Shown: positions 34,076 to 45,670 of the stretch, in pieces | Layout of the letters: each line of letters starts with the position of its first letter | Position numbering within the stretch: position 1 is the first letter of the stretch | DNA from: Gentiana macrophylla | Lineage: Eukaryota > Streptophyta > Magnoliopsida > Gentianales > Gentianaceae | Direction of reading: 5' to 3' | Assembly (NCBI GenBank): GCA_026214975.1 | Contig: CM047808.1 | Coordinates: forward strand, 60,228,583 to 60,292,582 | DNA length: 64,000 nt | Program-made: the position numbers and the translations under genes | Notes under the pieces: model-generated | What the model was told of the DNA's origin: nothing | The model's input: the letters and a program-made list of their open reading frames with translations, nothing else | Databases searched by the model: none

Positions 34076-35815
34076 TGTTAGGTGTAGTGCCGAAAGACAA
34101 TTTGTGTAATTGTTTTTAATAATGAATGATGTAATTTATCTCAACTTATTACTTGCTTTGTGCTTGTAAAGTAATACACTGCTTGCAAACCCTAAGTATA
34201 TCAGTATGTAACCACTTAACTCGATTGTATGGATTACACGTGAGGATTGAGTTAGTGGTGATATACTTAAAGCTGATAGTCCGTGGTGAACTTAATCGAG
34301 TTTAGGGTCTCTTGATTAAAACACCAATAATGCGCCTGAACACCTTAGGGTGTGATAGTCTTATCCGGACTGTCGGTAGATGGTACCTACGTGGGGCATT
34401 TATATATGATGGCATTCATATAGAAATTTGGACCGATTTAATCTGAATTTCTCGGTATAATTCCGTAATCGAGGAATCTTATTAAATCATTAGATGATCA
34501 TATATGGATCAACCTTAATCTCGAGGTGATCACGTGGTGCCGCTTGTCCCGGGGTAGTGTTTGATGTGTTAGTTACGGTTCACTTAAATAATGTGTTCCA
34601 AGCCACTTCTCATTGGCACTATCTCCAGATGAGTGAGTAGTTCGATTTTCACCGACATGGAATCCATTCCTTCCTGCGGGAAGTAGAGAGACAGTCCCCT
34701 TATTTGTTAGCCCTAAGAAAGTGATCGATCGGCCGAGTTCACATTTGACTAATTAGCTACTAGTCAGATATGTGCACTAATTGATCATTAGGGGGTTAAT
34801 GGTAAATAAGGATAAGATATTCGAAGTGCAGTTCACGGAGACTTCCTACTCGAGAATGGACAATGATCTATGGAGGGTTAATCCGTATGTAGTGATTATA
34901 TCAATGGACGCTTATTCACTCACATGGGTTGAGTATAAGTATACATCTATAATCGGTAGAGTTCGGGCCGGGTTTATGGTGGCGTAATCCCGGAATTAAT
35001 AATTAATGTACTTATTCGGTTCGATGAATAATTGATTATTGGAGCTACTGGTTATAGGTCCATGGTCCCCGATGTGGCTTCTGTAATTCGGACTAATAAT
35101 CTTGTTATTTGGGCCTCAGTGAAAATTAATTGGCTGGGCTAATTAATTGATATGCAAAATATTATTTAGTTGGGCTAAATAATATAATACACATAAAAGA
35201 CATTTTATGTGGGCTTTTTTGACCCAATATGTGGCGCCATTAATGTCCTAATAATTAGAGAGAAATTAGTTTTCTTGGATAATTATTTGACATGTGATTT
35301 ATCTTTTATTTGTTAAATGATAATTCATGGAATATTAGATAATAACTTGATTTATCCTAATTTGTTTGGGATAATCATTTTATTTATCTTTTATTTGGAA
35401 AAAGGATTAATGTGATAATTATCACTTAATTATTTAATCCTTGGAGGACATTGATTACTCTCCCATATAAAGAGAGTTCTCCCAAGTCTAATGGGAAGGT
35501 ACTATTCATGTCACTATTCACCGAGAGAAATTGGCCGAAAAATTTCGGCCTCTATTCTTAGGGTTCGAGTTGGAAAAATCTTCGGGATTTTTCTGGTTGC
35601 ATATCAAGGAGGCTCGTGTATCAAGAAGGGTGTCCACCAACCGCCGTTTGGAGAACACACCGGAAGATCTTGGCTTCTCTTCCTACTATTGGTAACACGA
35701 TCTTAACCCCCTTGTAGTTTTTAAGTCCTTTAACTATGTTTTATGATATGTAAATCGTGATCCGTCCGCTGCGCATAGATCTAATTTGGTTAGATCTAAG
35801 AACCTGCATCCTTCA
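34076..35815 (+). repeat. Element E 3' LTR
   Basis: 1740 bp, matching the left LTR with the MITE removed. TATA box at about 35465-35472. Differences to the left copy are small and often replace CTG by CG-type strings (for example GTTCTGATT against GTTCGATT). Confidence 0.94.
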
Positions 35816-36190
35816 GCTTTGACTTGAATGAGCTTTTTTATTTGTTTTCCTTCTTGACAAGCATCACATAGACTCTCTTTCTTGAATGTGATTTCTGGCA
35901 GGACTTCAACTAACTTGCTCCTTGATAGTTTGTTGATGGTCTTGAAATTCAGGTGATTTAATCTTCTGTGCCAAATCCAGCTTGTTGATTGTTTATTCTT
36001 GACAAGTAGACATGTTTCTGCCTTGGCTGTTCTTTAGTCCACCACATACATGTTGTCTTGTCTTACACCGCAAGAACTACATGTGTTGGTTTATTTGTGA
36101 ATCACTTTGCATCCTTCTTTGTTGAAGTGCACATTGTAGCCTTTGTCACGTAATTGGTGATGCTCATCGATTGAAGTTAAGTCCCTTGAC
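35816..36190 (-). pseudogene. pol: Element C integrase zinc-finger segment
   Basis: On the minus strand, in more than one frame, it codes the pre-integrase region with WIWHRRLNHLNFKTINKL (two His), PEITFKKESLCDACQEGKQ (two Cys) and KKLIQVKA, where E inserted. It binds zinc and supports integrase multimer formation in known integrases. The upstream stretch has VVDQRTAKAET-like sequence with disruptions. Continuation is at 26165 and leftward. Confidence 0.87.
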
Positions 36191-36420
36191 ATATGCCACA
36201 TTTTGAATCTTTAGATTGTTCTTGAGTATTGTGACTTCCCCTTGATCTTGCCAGGGTTTTCCTTTCCTCCAAATGTGACTTTGGGTCCATCAAAAGCTTT
36301 GAAATCAGTGAGCCATTTCTTGTTTCCTGTCATGTGTCTGGAACATCCTTTGTCTATGTACCGGACATCCTACAAAGCAGTTAATTAAATTTAGGTACCC
36401 AACTTTGTTTGGGTCCATAC
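36191..36420 (-). pseudogene. pol: Element C protease domain
   Basis: In the frame partly overlapping the C-terminus of the 37231-36305 frame, the minus strand codes DVRYIDKGCSRHMTGNKKW and FKAFDGPKVTFGG. The catalytic triplet DSG reads DKG, as the family Ser is replaced by Lys; CSRHMTG is intact. It was the aspartic protease of Gag-Pol. The frame enters after a shift near 36375. Confidence 0.82.
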
Positions 36421-38517
36421 CATTAGCAATCATGCCTCTCATACCAAGGGTGTATCCAAAAGGTCTTCTTTTTGTATAATTGAAGTCATCAACTTCATAT
36501 GTGTAAGGCATGGCAGAATAGCTTCTAGTATTTTTATTGAAGATATTTTGATACTTTTCCCCACCTTTTGGTGCATTTACATCCTTCTTCACTTTCCAAT
36601 ATGCAGTGGGAAACCATTCTTGCTTCATGTGTCTAGGAACAGATTGATTTTTCTTAAACACATGATGCATTTTGTGGAATGGTTTCCTTTTGTATTTTGG
36701 AGGTACAACATTCCAATCATCCTCTGAAGGATAGAGTCTGCCTTTTCCTTCCAGATGGCTGTAGTTCTTGATTGACTGGAATGAGGATTTAGTTTGTTGT
36801 TTCACTACACTGGGTTTTGACTTCACCGGAACAGGATGATGCATTTGGAACCATGAGTGCGTCCCCTTTCTAAATTTTGGTCCACTAGTGGTCCTGAATT
36901 TAGAATGATGTTTACCATTATTCCTACTTTCATCCTGACTCTTGTAGCCAAGACCAGATCTGGATCCAAACCATTTTGGGCGTTTGTAAGCTGGTGCTTT
37001 TAGTGGTGCAGTGGATACCTTCACTGGTGAGGAGATTTTCTTAACTGATCTTTTAGTAACAGATGTATGATCAACTGCTTTTTGTTGATCATTTAAGTGG
37101 GTCTCCTTACTAGTTAATTCAGCCTTTGCTTCATCCAGTTCTTTCTTTAACCTCTTATTCTCTTTTCTTAGATCCTTGCATTCCTTTTCTAGAATTTCAT
37201 GATTCTTTTCAATTTCATCAAATTTAGTCATGAGATTTTGGACTAGGTGAGCTGTATCTAATGGGAGACTAGAGGATTGTGCAGTGTTAGATGTGGATGC
37301 ATTAGATGAAGAACAAGAACTAGATGTTACCTAAGTTTTATCTGATTCTTTAGCCATTAAACATAGGCTTATTTCCTCAGTGTCTGAGCTATCACTTTTA
37401 TCTTCATCCAATTCTTTGGTCATGAGGCATAGGCATGCCTTTTCATTTCTGAGCTGTCTTCTTCATCACTATCATCTGAGTCATTATCAGATGATTCTCA
37501 TTGCTTTTCTCTGCTGGATTCTGCCTTAAGTGCCTTCTTGCTCTTTCTCTTTTCAGATGCTCTGTATTTCTTCTTTTCATCATCTTTGTCATTTTCTTGG
37601 GACAATCACCTTGAAGTGACCTCTCTTATTGCAGTTGAAACATCCGTATTCATCATCTCTTCTTCTTCATGTCTCTGTTTGAGCTTGACTTTTTGTTTGA
37701 TGTTGAATTTCCTTTGAATGGCTTTTTTTAAACTGTCAAAGCGTTTAACTAATAAAGCTACTGTTCTTTTAGTTCATGTGTCTCTTTCTTCGATGCATTC
37801 GGCAAAGTTACTTTGCTTGAGTGCGCTAATGCGGTGATTTTGTGTGTCTGCCGGAGCACCATCTTCGCCGTTTAATTCGAATTCATGAGCTTTTAATTGG
37901 GACATCGGTGTCGAGTGCCGGTGCTTGCAAGATTTGTTGTTCCTACGATTCATCGATGTTATGATCTTCCATCTTTCGTAGTCCTCTCAAGATCTTCAAG
38001 CATACTTTTTTACGGGATATATGTGTCCAAGTCGTTGTAATTCACTCGATGATGCTTGAGAATCATTGTCCATTTGATCAATGGATTCACGGTCTTCATT
38101 TTAAAGTTCTCAAATTTCTGTTTTACCTTGCAAGATAATTTGTTTTCTTTAATCGCTTGAGATCCTTCATTTATCAATGATAGCTTGTCCCAAATCTCCT
38201 TTGTTGTTTTGCGATCTTTAATTCTCATGAACATGTTCTTTGTCTCAGGGTCTTTAAGATCATGTCTTTTGCAACATAGTCCAGATTTGCTCTTCTCCGT
38301 CATCCTTGGTCCAATCCTTTTTAGGTTTGTCAATTTCCTTTCCTTGATCTCGCTCGTGTGCCTACCACAAGTAGTGATTGTGATTGGTCCATCATTAATT
38401 ACATCCAAAGATCTCTTCATGAGTTCTTTGCAAGATGAGATAGCATTCTTATTTTATATTCATCAAAATTATTAACATTAAAAGCAGTACTTTTGACAAG
38501 AAGTTTGAGGAATCCAT
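36421..38517 (-). pseudogene. gag: Element C gag with zinc knuckle and basic linker
   Basis: The minus-strand ATG at 38517 opens MDSSNFLSKV, then frames change. 38420-38010 holds MKRSLDVINDGPITIT, IWDKLSLINEGSQAIKENK and KQKFENFKMK, matching gag of A and B. A knuckle-like CFNCNKRGHFK lies near 37660-37620; the last Cys of CX2CX4HX4C is not seen in that frame. Frame 37231-36305 starts with a strong coiled coil (EKECKDLRKENKRLKKELDE) and continues as a Lys/Ser/Pro-rich linker with GRLYPSEDDWN. Acidic stretches lie between (37480-37320). Several frames are needed, so it is inactive as read. Confidence 0.87.
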
Positions 38518-38639
38518 CGATTGCAATTGAAGATATAAATGTAAGTGTATGAAAAACTCGATTTGAAAACTACTTTGAAAATATGTGATCTCCTTGTTAC
38601 CGTAAATTAGATCTCGAGCAGGTTCGATACTAGAACACC

Positions 38640-38653
38640 GCTCCAAAACCAAT
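38640..38653 (-). promoter_or_regulatory. Element C primer-binding site (altered)
   Basis: The minus strand reads ATTGGTTTTGGAGC directly after the LTR. The standard site is ATTGGTATCAGAGC, so the middle ATCAG has become TTTGG, again at a CAG. Confidence 0.78.
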
Positions 38654-40056
38654 TGTTGGTCCCGAGAGAAGGGTAAACTATACTCGAGAGGGGGGTGAAT
38701 GACTATAGTGGAGTTTCAAAACTTTTCTCTTATTTAAAAGCTTTTGGGCAATGGATAAGTCCCTTCTTACTACGTTGTTTTCAAATCGGTGCAGAAGCGA
38801 ATGAGATATAAGTTATGATGTTGGCTAAATAAATAAATGTTTGTAAAGTAAATTGTAGAAATTAAATTGACACAAGGCTTATAGTGGTTCAGGGTGGTGT
38901 AATCCTTAATCCACTCTTCTCCGTGATGATTGGAGGAATTCACTATTGTTTTCACGGATACAATAGTATGATTGTCCTTGGCTTCCCAAGCTTCACAATC
39001 TACAAGACTATCACTCATTGGATCGCAATGGCTTGATGATTCGTCTTCTTCCTTTGTTGCTCCTTGAGATCAAAATCCTTCAGCGGCTATCACAGATTCA
39101 ACTCTTTCTTAGATTGCCTCCGATTGATTGCTTGATTTGATGTGAATGTGATTCACACACTTGCTTGATCAATCTCGGGCTCGAATATGACTTTGTAGTT
39201 CGATACTTGAGTTGATCTTTGGATATATCTTTGTAAGTTCGAGAGAAGGCTTTTCAAATTGTGAGTTTCTACTTTCTTTCTTTTTGAATCATTGTTTTCT
39301 TTTACGTCAATGCCTTCTATTTATAGCCTTGAATAACCTTGGTTTTGAAATTCCGTCCGTTGGCTATATTAATGAGGAATAATCCTTGATTTCATTCTTG
39401 ATTCCCCTTAATTGTATTCTCCTTGATTTCAATGATCGGATTCTTTCTTCAAACGTATATAGCGAGAAAATCCGTCCTTGATTGATCCTTTAATGATTGT
39501 GCATTTAATGCATGATCCTTTGAATCTTCAACGTATATTAAATCGATCTTGTAAGTGTCTCTTCACCGTTTGTAGAATGGTCGAGTGAGCCTTCCGACTT
39601 AGCCGTTAGTTCTTTCTTCATTTGTTTTGTTTCTCTTTGCGAAAGTCGGTGTACTCGGCCGATTCACTATTTTCTTCTTTGTTCTAGTTATTGAAGAGTC
39701 ACGTGTACTTCATCGATCCTTGATTTGGGTGAGACCAGTGTACACCATTTTTGAATATTGAGTTTCATCACTTAAAATATAACTTAGACTTATCCAAGGT
39801 CATCACAGACTTCCTTGGTTATAAGTCAGACCATAATGTCTTCATTTCTTCTCTGCTGGTGCTTGGCTGGCTTTACTTTGCCGAATATCTATTTTTGCTT
39901 TGCCGTCCTACCAACTAGTACAGTACTTGTCTGACTTAACTTATACAACTTGTCGGACCCTAAGTAAAGACTTATACAGAGAATTCTAACTTATTTCGGG
40001 CTTGCTATAATAAATTAGTATGACCATCATCAAAACATAACAAAATGTTCCTAACA
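38654..40056 (-). repeat. Element C 5' LTR
   Basis: 1403 bp, matches 18399-19803. Minus-strand TATA box at 39318-39325. Outer end TTCCTAACA, followed by TSD CACTC. Confidence 0.95.
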
Positions 40057-42370
40057 CACTCTTTGAGGATTGAATACAGCCTCATTGTCTACTTGAAATC
40101 CTTCAGCATGGCCAATCTTTGTTAAAATATTGGCAATTGTGGATAAGGTCCCCTCAGTGTCAATCCAGTCTTGATATACAATTGATTCCTCTGAACTGGC
40201 ACTGGGTTCACTGTGATCAGTAATTCTTTCTTCATCCTCATCCACCTCTCCGATCACGCCCTCGTGAACTACCAATATCGATTGGTTCAACACGCATCAT
40301 CATTGGTTCCCTGTCCAGTGGCTTCATTAATTGTTTCTCTAGCCACTCCACTGGTTTCCCCTGAGAACATGGGAGGATCATCATTAGAATCAGATGAGTC
40401 ACTATCTGGTGTGAATTTTGGATCTCTGAACATAATTGCTCCACTCTTCTTTCCTTCATCTAGTAGATCCATCAGCCTAGATTGCAGCAAGGTTGTATCT
40501 ATCAAATCCAATAGGCTGTCCACACCCAGCTGATCAAATGCCTATTCTTCAAATCCACTCATTGGATCAGCAGCTGGTTTCTGTTTCTTGTAGAATCCAA
40601 ACTTCCATTGGAAATAGTTTTGCACCTTTTTGAAGTTTGAATCTACTTTCTCCTTCTTAGATGCCTTTTCATATGGCATATATGGCTTCCTGGAAGCTGT
40701 TTCAGTAGCTTGATGACCTCCAAAGGTCCCAATAAGCACACTCAAAGTATCTTCAATAGATGTATGAAGGTCAGTAGGTTGCTCATGTTGTACATTTGTG
40801 TCTACTACCTCCATTTGCACAATACTTGATTCCCCCTGACTTATATGCTCATCAGTAGGGTCAGCAGCAGACTGCTCTTCCCCATGAACTATTGCAGGAC
40901 TTGCAGGGTCTTGTACCAATACTTCAACTTCCACAATAGGTGTTGACTCAGTTGTTTGCTGTGGTTCTTCAACAAATTCTTCAGTAGGCTCAGGATCAAC
41001 AGATTGCTCAGTAACAATCTATGCAGTTTTAGTAGGCTCAGCAGCCTCTTCTGGTGAGGATTCAATGATTTCTACAGCAGGCTCAGGTTCAGTAGACTAC
41101 TGTGACTCTTCAGCAGGTTGCTCAACAACAACATGTGCATCCTCATTAGGCTTAATAATTGTTAAGGGCTCAGCCTCAATAGTCTCCTCTTCCTCTTCAA
41201 CTGCTTCTCTTTGCGCCTCTAAGATTTTCAATTCTTTCCCCTTTCCATGTTTCTTTTTGAGAGTAATCTCCTTCAACCTCTTGGAAAGTGGCTTATCATC
41301 AATTTCACTTACAGTAGACTTTCTCTTTCTACTGGCTTCTTTCTGTTGTTCCCTCAAAATCTCAACAACAGTTTTCCTAGAAGCTACAGCAGGGTCAGTA
41401 ATCTTAATTTTAGCTAGACCCACAGCAGACTCAGCAGTCTGTGTTGTTTGCTTCTTTGTCTTCTTAGGCTTTAAAATTTCAGTAATCTTTCTAGTATCAA
41501 CAGCCTTTCTTTTCTCTGTAGTCTTCTTTGGTGCAGCAGGCTTAACAACTTTCTTGACCTACTCACCACCAGTATCACCATCATCTCCACCATCATCACT
41601 ATCAGCAACCTCAGCAACACCTTCTTCATCATCATCCAGACCAGGGATGGGATAGTTGATCTCTTTCTTGTATCTGGACTGGTTTATTTTCTCAGGTGCC
41701 ACATCAGGAATCTCAAAATGATTCAAAGAGGGCTGAACCATTAATCTAAGGGTAAGGCCTTGGATTTCTTTTTCCTTCTCTTTCCTCTTTGGCTACTTTC
41801 TTCATATCTTTGGATAAAGTATCCGGCCCAATCAAATTTCATGCTTATGCAGATGATCATCGCTAGATTCTATCTTAGGACACGATAGAGTATCCATACT
41901 TCCAACCAAATCCTAATATGTTCTTAGCAATGATTTTGCTCAAGTGAGTTGTACTCATACCCAATGTGTTTCACATTGATGCCTGGTATAGATTTGGTGG
42001 CTTCATTTGTCTTGATTTTGTCAACAAAATCCATCTTTGACAATCCCATTTCCTCAGGATTCACAGGAGCATCTACTACCTCTTCAAAACCAAAAACTTC
42101 CCTCAGCAGGTTTGAGGAAACATCAATTTCTTGAGCATTTACAGTAGTTTTAAATGCTTCTCTTCCTTCCTTTATCACAATGTTCTTCCAAAAACTGACA
42201 ACATTTGTGTATGAGATTGTTTCCAATCTTATGTTCAGTACATTCTCCAATCCTTCATACCTTCTTATTCTTCGACCAATGTTAATAGCTAACTCTGTTT
42301 TGTTAGCATCAACAACAAAACCTCGAACACTTTGGCTTGTTCCAATTTGAACATCAATCTTTTCCGCCAT
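40057..42370 (-). pseudogene. Element B extra ORF, N-terminal half (split by element C)
   Basis: The start is the minus-strand ATG at 42370 (MAEKIDVQIG); a longer frame from 42424 exists, but the MA start agrees with A and C. The N-terminal domain has RYEGLENVLNIRLETISY, FKTTVNAQEIDVSSNLLREV and, after a shift near 41930, MKFDWAGYF. A long tail rich in Glu, Pro, Thr and Lys follows: acidic GLDDDEEGVAEVADSDDG, then a strongly basic KRKSTVSEIDDKPLSKRLKE, then acidic repeats with EEPQQTTES, in frames 41741-41559, 41423-41097, 40934-40542, 40523-40287 and 40293-40057. Most breaks are single stops in one frame. The frame runs on beyond the C insertion at 18398. Function unknown. Confidence 0.82.
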
Positions 42371-42943
42371 TGTTAAAAGAAAAAGAGATGAAGAAGAAAG
42401 CTTTGTAAATCTGTGTTCACACAATGTAAAAATAGATATTTAAGCAGATTTGCAGTAGAGTGCTTGTTGTGTGTATAGGTCTGTATATATAGACAGAGTG
42501 TGGTTGTAACTGTCAGTGCACGTACATCCACATTAACCACGATTAATCTGAGTAACTGCTGACTTGATACGTGGCCAATTTCTTCTCCATAACGTTTGTA
42601 ACCGTTGGATCATGTTAACTACGGTTATAAAGGATAGAATAAAAATCCCGCCAAACTGCTTTTTGACTTGAATAAGTTTGACTGTGTAACGTAATATTCA
42701 GCAGACTTGCCATCAGCAGGGTTGGTTCAGCAGCCTGCTGAGAAAGATGCTTCAGCAGCCTGCTGATAAAGTCACTATGCCGATGCTTGAATTCCTTTGT
42801 ATTGGCCAACTGATAATACAAGATGAAGTTTAATACCAATGACTGATCTGTCAAGTGAGCTCACCCAACATGACAAAGACAAATCCCCTTGGCAACCTCA
42901 TTTGCTCAATTGTCCAGCAATAAGTACATGGAATTGTTGATAC
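42371..42943 (-). other. Element B spacer upstream of the extra ORF
   Basis: Untranslated stretch between RNase H and the extra ORF, about 570 bases, with several CAGCAG/CTGCTG strings on + (42700-42770). No gene. Solo LTR D inserted at its upstream end (TSD GATAC, 42939-42943). Confidence 0.7.
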
Positions 42944-44705
42944 TGTTGGAAATAAAATTTATGTTTTGATGATGATTCATCACTTATTTGTTAGTTGTTC
43001 TTAACCCCATTGATGAAGTGTCATAACTAGCTGTTATAGTGCAAAGCAAAAAGAAGTCTAGACATCAATGTATAGGATTTATTAGAGTCTGATATTTGTA
43101 TAAGTTAAATCGGACAAGCAATCGTAATAATTCTAGACCTGAACCGAGAAATGAAGAAATTGAGATTTAATCTAGTTGAGATTCTACAAGAAAGCGACAA
43201 TAGAGCACACCAATGAGAAGATGAAGAAGATAAGTTCACCGAGGAACAGACTCGGTTGGCTTATCTAGAAGATGTAAGAACCGAGGACACAGACTCGATT
43301 ATTGAAGAATGAAGAAGCGAGGGTTCAAACTCGATTATGAAGATTACAAGTCGAGATCAGTAAAAGTTGGACTTCGTGCAAGATTGTGGTGACTCGAATC
43401 GACTTTATGGATCTTGTATGAAGACCTAAGAATCATAAGGACAATGAATTCTTAGATGATATATGTATCATGGTGTACTCGATTAAGTCAATTATAATCG
43501 ATGAAAACCGATACCGATTTTTGAAGAAGAGTAAAATCTCAGTTAATGCTCCAAGTCAGTTAGGAAACTGACAAAAGAAAAACTCAGTATAAAACTGATA
43601 AGGAAGCTCAATCTTATAAGTCAGCCATCCAACAAACTGAAAGTACAGTCGAACGTTATAAAGAAAGCAATTTCATTGGATGAAGTACTGACACAGCAGA
43701 ACGATCAGAAAATATAACCGTTACAAGAAGGATAAACGTTGAATGAACCCCTATAAATAGACTACCTCTACAACATCATAGAAGTGTGCAGGTATATGAT
43801 AATTAAGCAAGAAAATTAAAAGGAATCCATCTAGTCTAGAAAGATCAAATTGAGGGGAAAGCCAAATTCGAAAGAATACCTGCTAAGTACTTAATTGCAA
43901 GATCAAGAAATTTCTTCAAAGCATTCAAGCATATTCAAGCAGATTCAAGATCTAACATTTGAAGAAATTCAGAGCCGTGCTTAAATTAATCATCCAGAAG
44001 AAAAGCTCAAATCACAGTTGAATCATAGTTATTGATTCAAAGTCTCAACTTTGATTTTTATCAAAGGTCTAGACTGTGAAACACCAAGAAGGTGCGAAGG
44101 GATAGTTGAGTGCGATCGGGAAGACGTGTGGTTGTGATGAGCTGGTGAAGAGGCAATTCTACCCTCCAAGGACCAGTGGTTCAAACAATTGAAGAGCAGA
44201 AATCCTACCTGTTCTACAAGTGTTTAGATAGTGAAGCTAGGGATTAGTCAAGGACTATCGGTTTAGAACTTTTTGTAACCGGGCCATCTCAAAGAAGTTC
44301 TAGTGGAATTTTCCTCCGCATCACAAGTGGGAAGAGAGACGCGTGCAGATTACACCACCGGAACCTCTATAATTCTTGTCTATTTACTTTATGCATTCAT
44401 TTATTTCATTATAGTTTTATCTACATGGTTTTCATACCGAAACTAGATTAACTAGTTTTTAAAGGCTAATATTTTATCCATTTGCCAGATTAACAAGACT
44501 AAATATAAGTCAAAGATTAACTTATATTGATTGAGCTAATCGAACTCCGCACAAGTTAAGGGACATGAACAAAAGCGAACAGAGATCGGTTTGAGATTCG
44601 AGAGAAACTCAGTTCCTGAGGCTTTTCCAGCTCAGGATAAGTTTTTGGTGACAAGTTTATTCACCCCCCCTCTAAACTTGTGTTAGCCTTTCCAAGGGAC
44701 CAACA
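42944..44705 (+). mobile_element. D: solo LTR of the element A family
   Basis: 1762 bp, from TGTTGGAAATAAAATTT to GGGACCAACA, similar along its length to the LTRs of A. TSD GATAC at 42939-42943 and 44706-44710. TATA box TATAAATA at 43752-43759. No internal region is present, so it arose by recombination between the two LTRs of a full insertion. The flanks 42830-42943 and 44706-44780 join as one continuous spacer of B; a second similar CCAATGACT block on both sides is that spacer, not part of D. Confidence 0.93.
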
Positions 44706-44710
44706 GATAC

Positions 44711-44822
44711 CAATGACTAATCTGCTAAGTGAGCTCACCCAACATAGCAAAGACTAATCCCCTTGGTGAATTCCAGTACACTGCTGAATATCAGCCAACT
44801 TTAATCATTCTAAGTTCAGTCC
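44711..44822 (-). other. Element B spacer after RNase H
   Basis: Short untranslated continuation of the pol end on minus, parallel to 52342 onward in A (GGGTGAGCTCACTT block in both). No gene. Confidence 0.65.
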
Positions 44823-45670
44823 TTAGTTTAGCAAATCTTTCACTATCAAGTGGTTTAGTGAATATATCAGCAAGTTGATCTTCGGTAGGGATATACAGAA
44901 CCACCACATCTTCTTTTCAATATGATCTCTTATAAAATGATGTCTTACATCAATATGCTTGGTTCTTGAGTGCAAAACTGGATTTTCAGTAATTGCAATT
45001 GGACTTGTGTTGTCACACATTATTGGAATTTCTTTTTCTTCAATTCCATAATCCCTTAACTGTTGTCTTAACCAAAGTACTTGTGCACTGACAACTTCCT
45101 ACAAAGAATGTATTCGACTTCAAAGAGTGGAAGTTGATATAGAATTCTCGCTTTTGTGAACCAGAGACCATCTATTTCCCATTAACTGACATGTTCCTGA
45201 GTTGCTTTTTCTGTCAATTTTACATCCAGCATAATCTGAATCTGAGTAGGATATAACTTTGAAACTTCCATCTTTAGAATACCATATCCCTACTCCCAGA
45301 GTCTCTTTAAGATATTTAAGAACTCTTTTGACTGCACCTAGGTGACTTTCTTTAGGTTTTGATTGAACTCTTGCCAAACACCTACAAAGAAAGGATATAG
45401 CAGTCGCTAATGTGTAGTGCACAAAGAGACGCCTATCATCCTTCTGTATAAGGTCTGATCAACATCTTTTCCTTCTTTATCTTCATCCAATCTGATATTT
45501 GTACTCATAGGAGTTGATATTTTGGTGTTGTTTTCCATACCAAACTTCTTCAGCAGCTCCTTGGTGTATTTGGTTTGATGAATGAAGATTCCATCTTTTA
45601 ACTGTTTGACTTGCAATCCCAAAAAGTAGTTCATTTCTCCCATCATACTCATTTGGAATTTGCTCTTCAT
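44823..45670 (-). pseudogene. pol: Element B RT thumb and RNase H
   Basis: Frame 45670-45407 has FQMSMMGEMNYFLGLQVKQL, then YTKELLKKFGMENN and DVDQTLYRRMIG. A small deletion near 45420 loses the LLYLTASRPDI block. Frame 45422-45120 continues with KESHLGAVKRVLKYLKETLG and the RNase H start VISYSDSDYAGCKIDRKSN, with the catalytic Asp present. Frame 45020-44823 has MCDNTSPIAITENPVLHSRT and the end block. A break near 45110 replaces TAEAEYIA. The full thumb here shows what A lost by deletion. Confidence 0.9.

Larger units (their letters stand above)
26166..35815 (+). mobile_element. Element E: non-coding LTR retrotransposon (LARD-like), plus strand
   Basis: LTRs 26166-28556 and 34076-35815 are nearly the same except for a transposon insertion in the left one. 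TSD GCTTT lies at 26161-26165 and 35816-35820. A tRNA-iMet-type primer site follows the left LTR, and AGTGGGAGAT precedes the right LTR. The 5.5-kb interior has no ORF above 81 codons and no gag or pol signature in any frame. This is the layout of a large retrotransposon derivative, moved by proteins of another element. Termini TGTTAGG and CCTTCA depart from the TG...CA form only inside the terminal bases; both copies start TG and end CA. Confidence 0.92.
18399..40056 (-). mobile_element. Element C: Copia/SIRE-type retrotransposon, minus strand, carrying element E
   Basis: LTRs 18399-19803 (1405 bp) and 38654-40056 (1403 bp), TSD CACTC at 18394-18398 and 40057-40061. Minus order: primer site, gag, zinc knuckle, protease, integrase (split by E), RT, RNase H, spacer, extra ORF, polypurine tract, LTR. 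Without E it is about 12 kb. The coding parts are broken by many small indels and substitutions, a good share of them at CAG/CTG sites, so part of the damage may be sequence error. Confidence 0.95.

Noticed and set aside
41065..41655. 196-codon ORF on +, rich in Ser, Val and Phe, membrane-like
   Set aside because: It is the antisense shadow of the acidic/basic extra ORF of B on minus; the hydrophobic look comes from complementing Glu/Lys/Asp codons.
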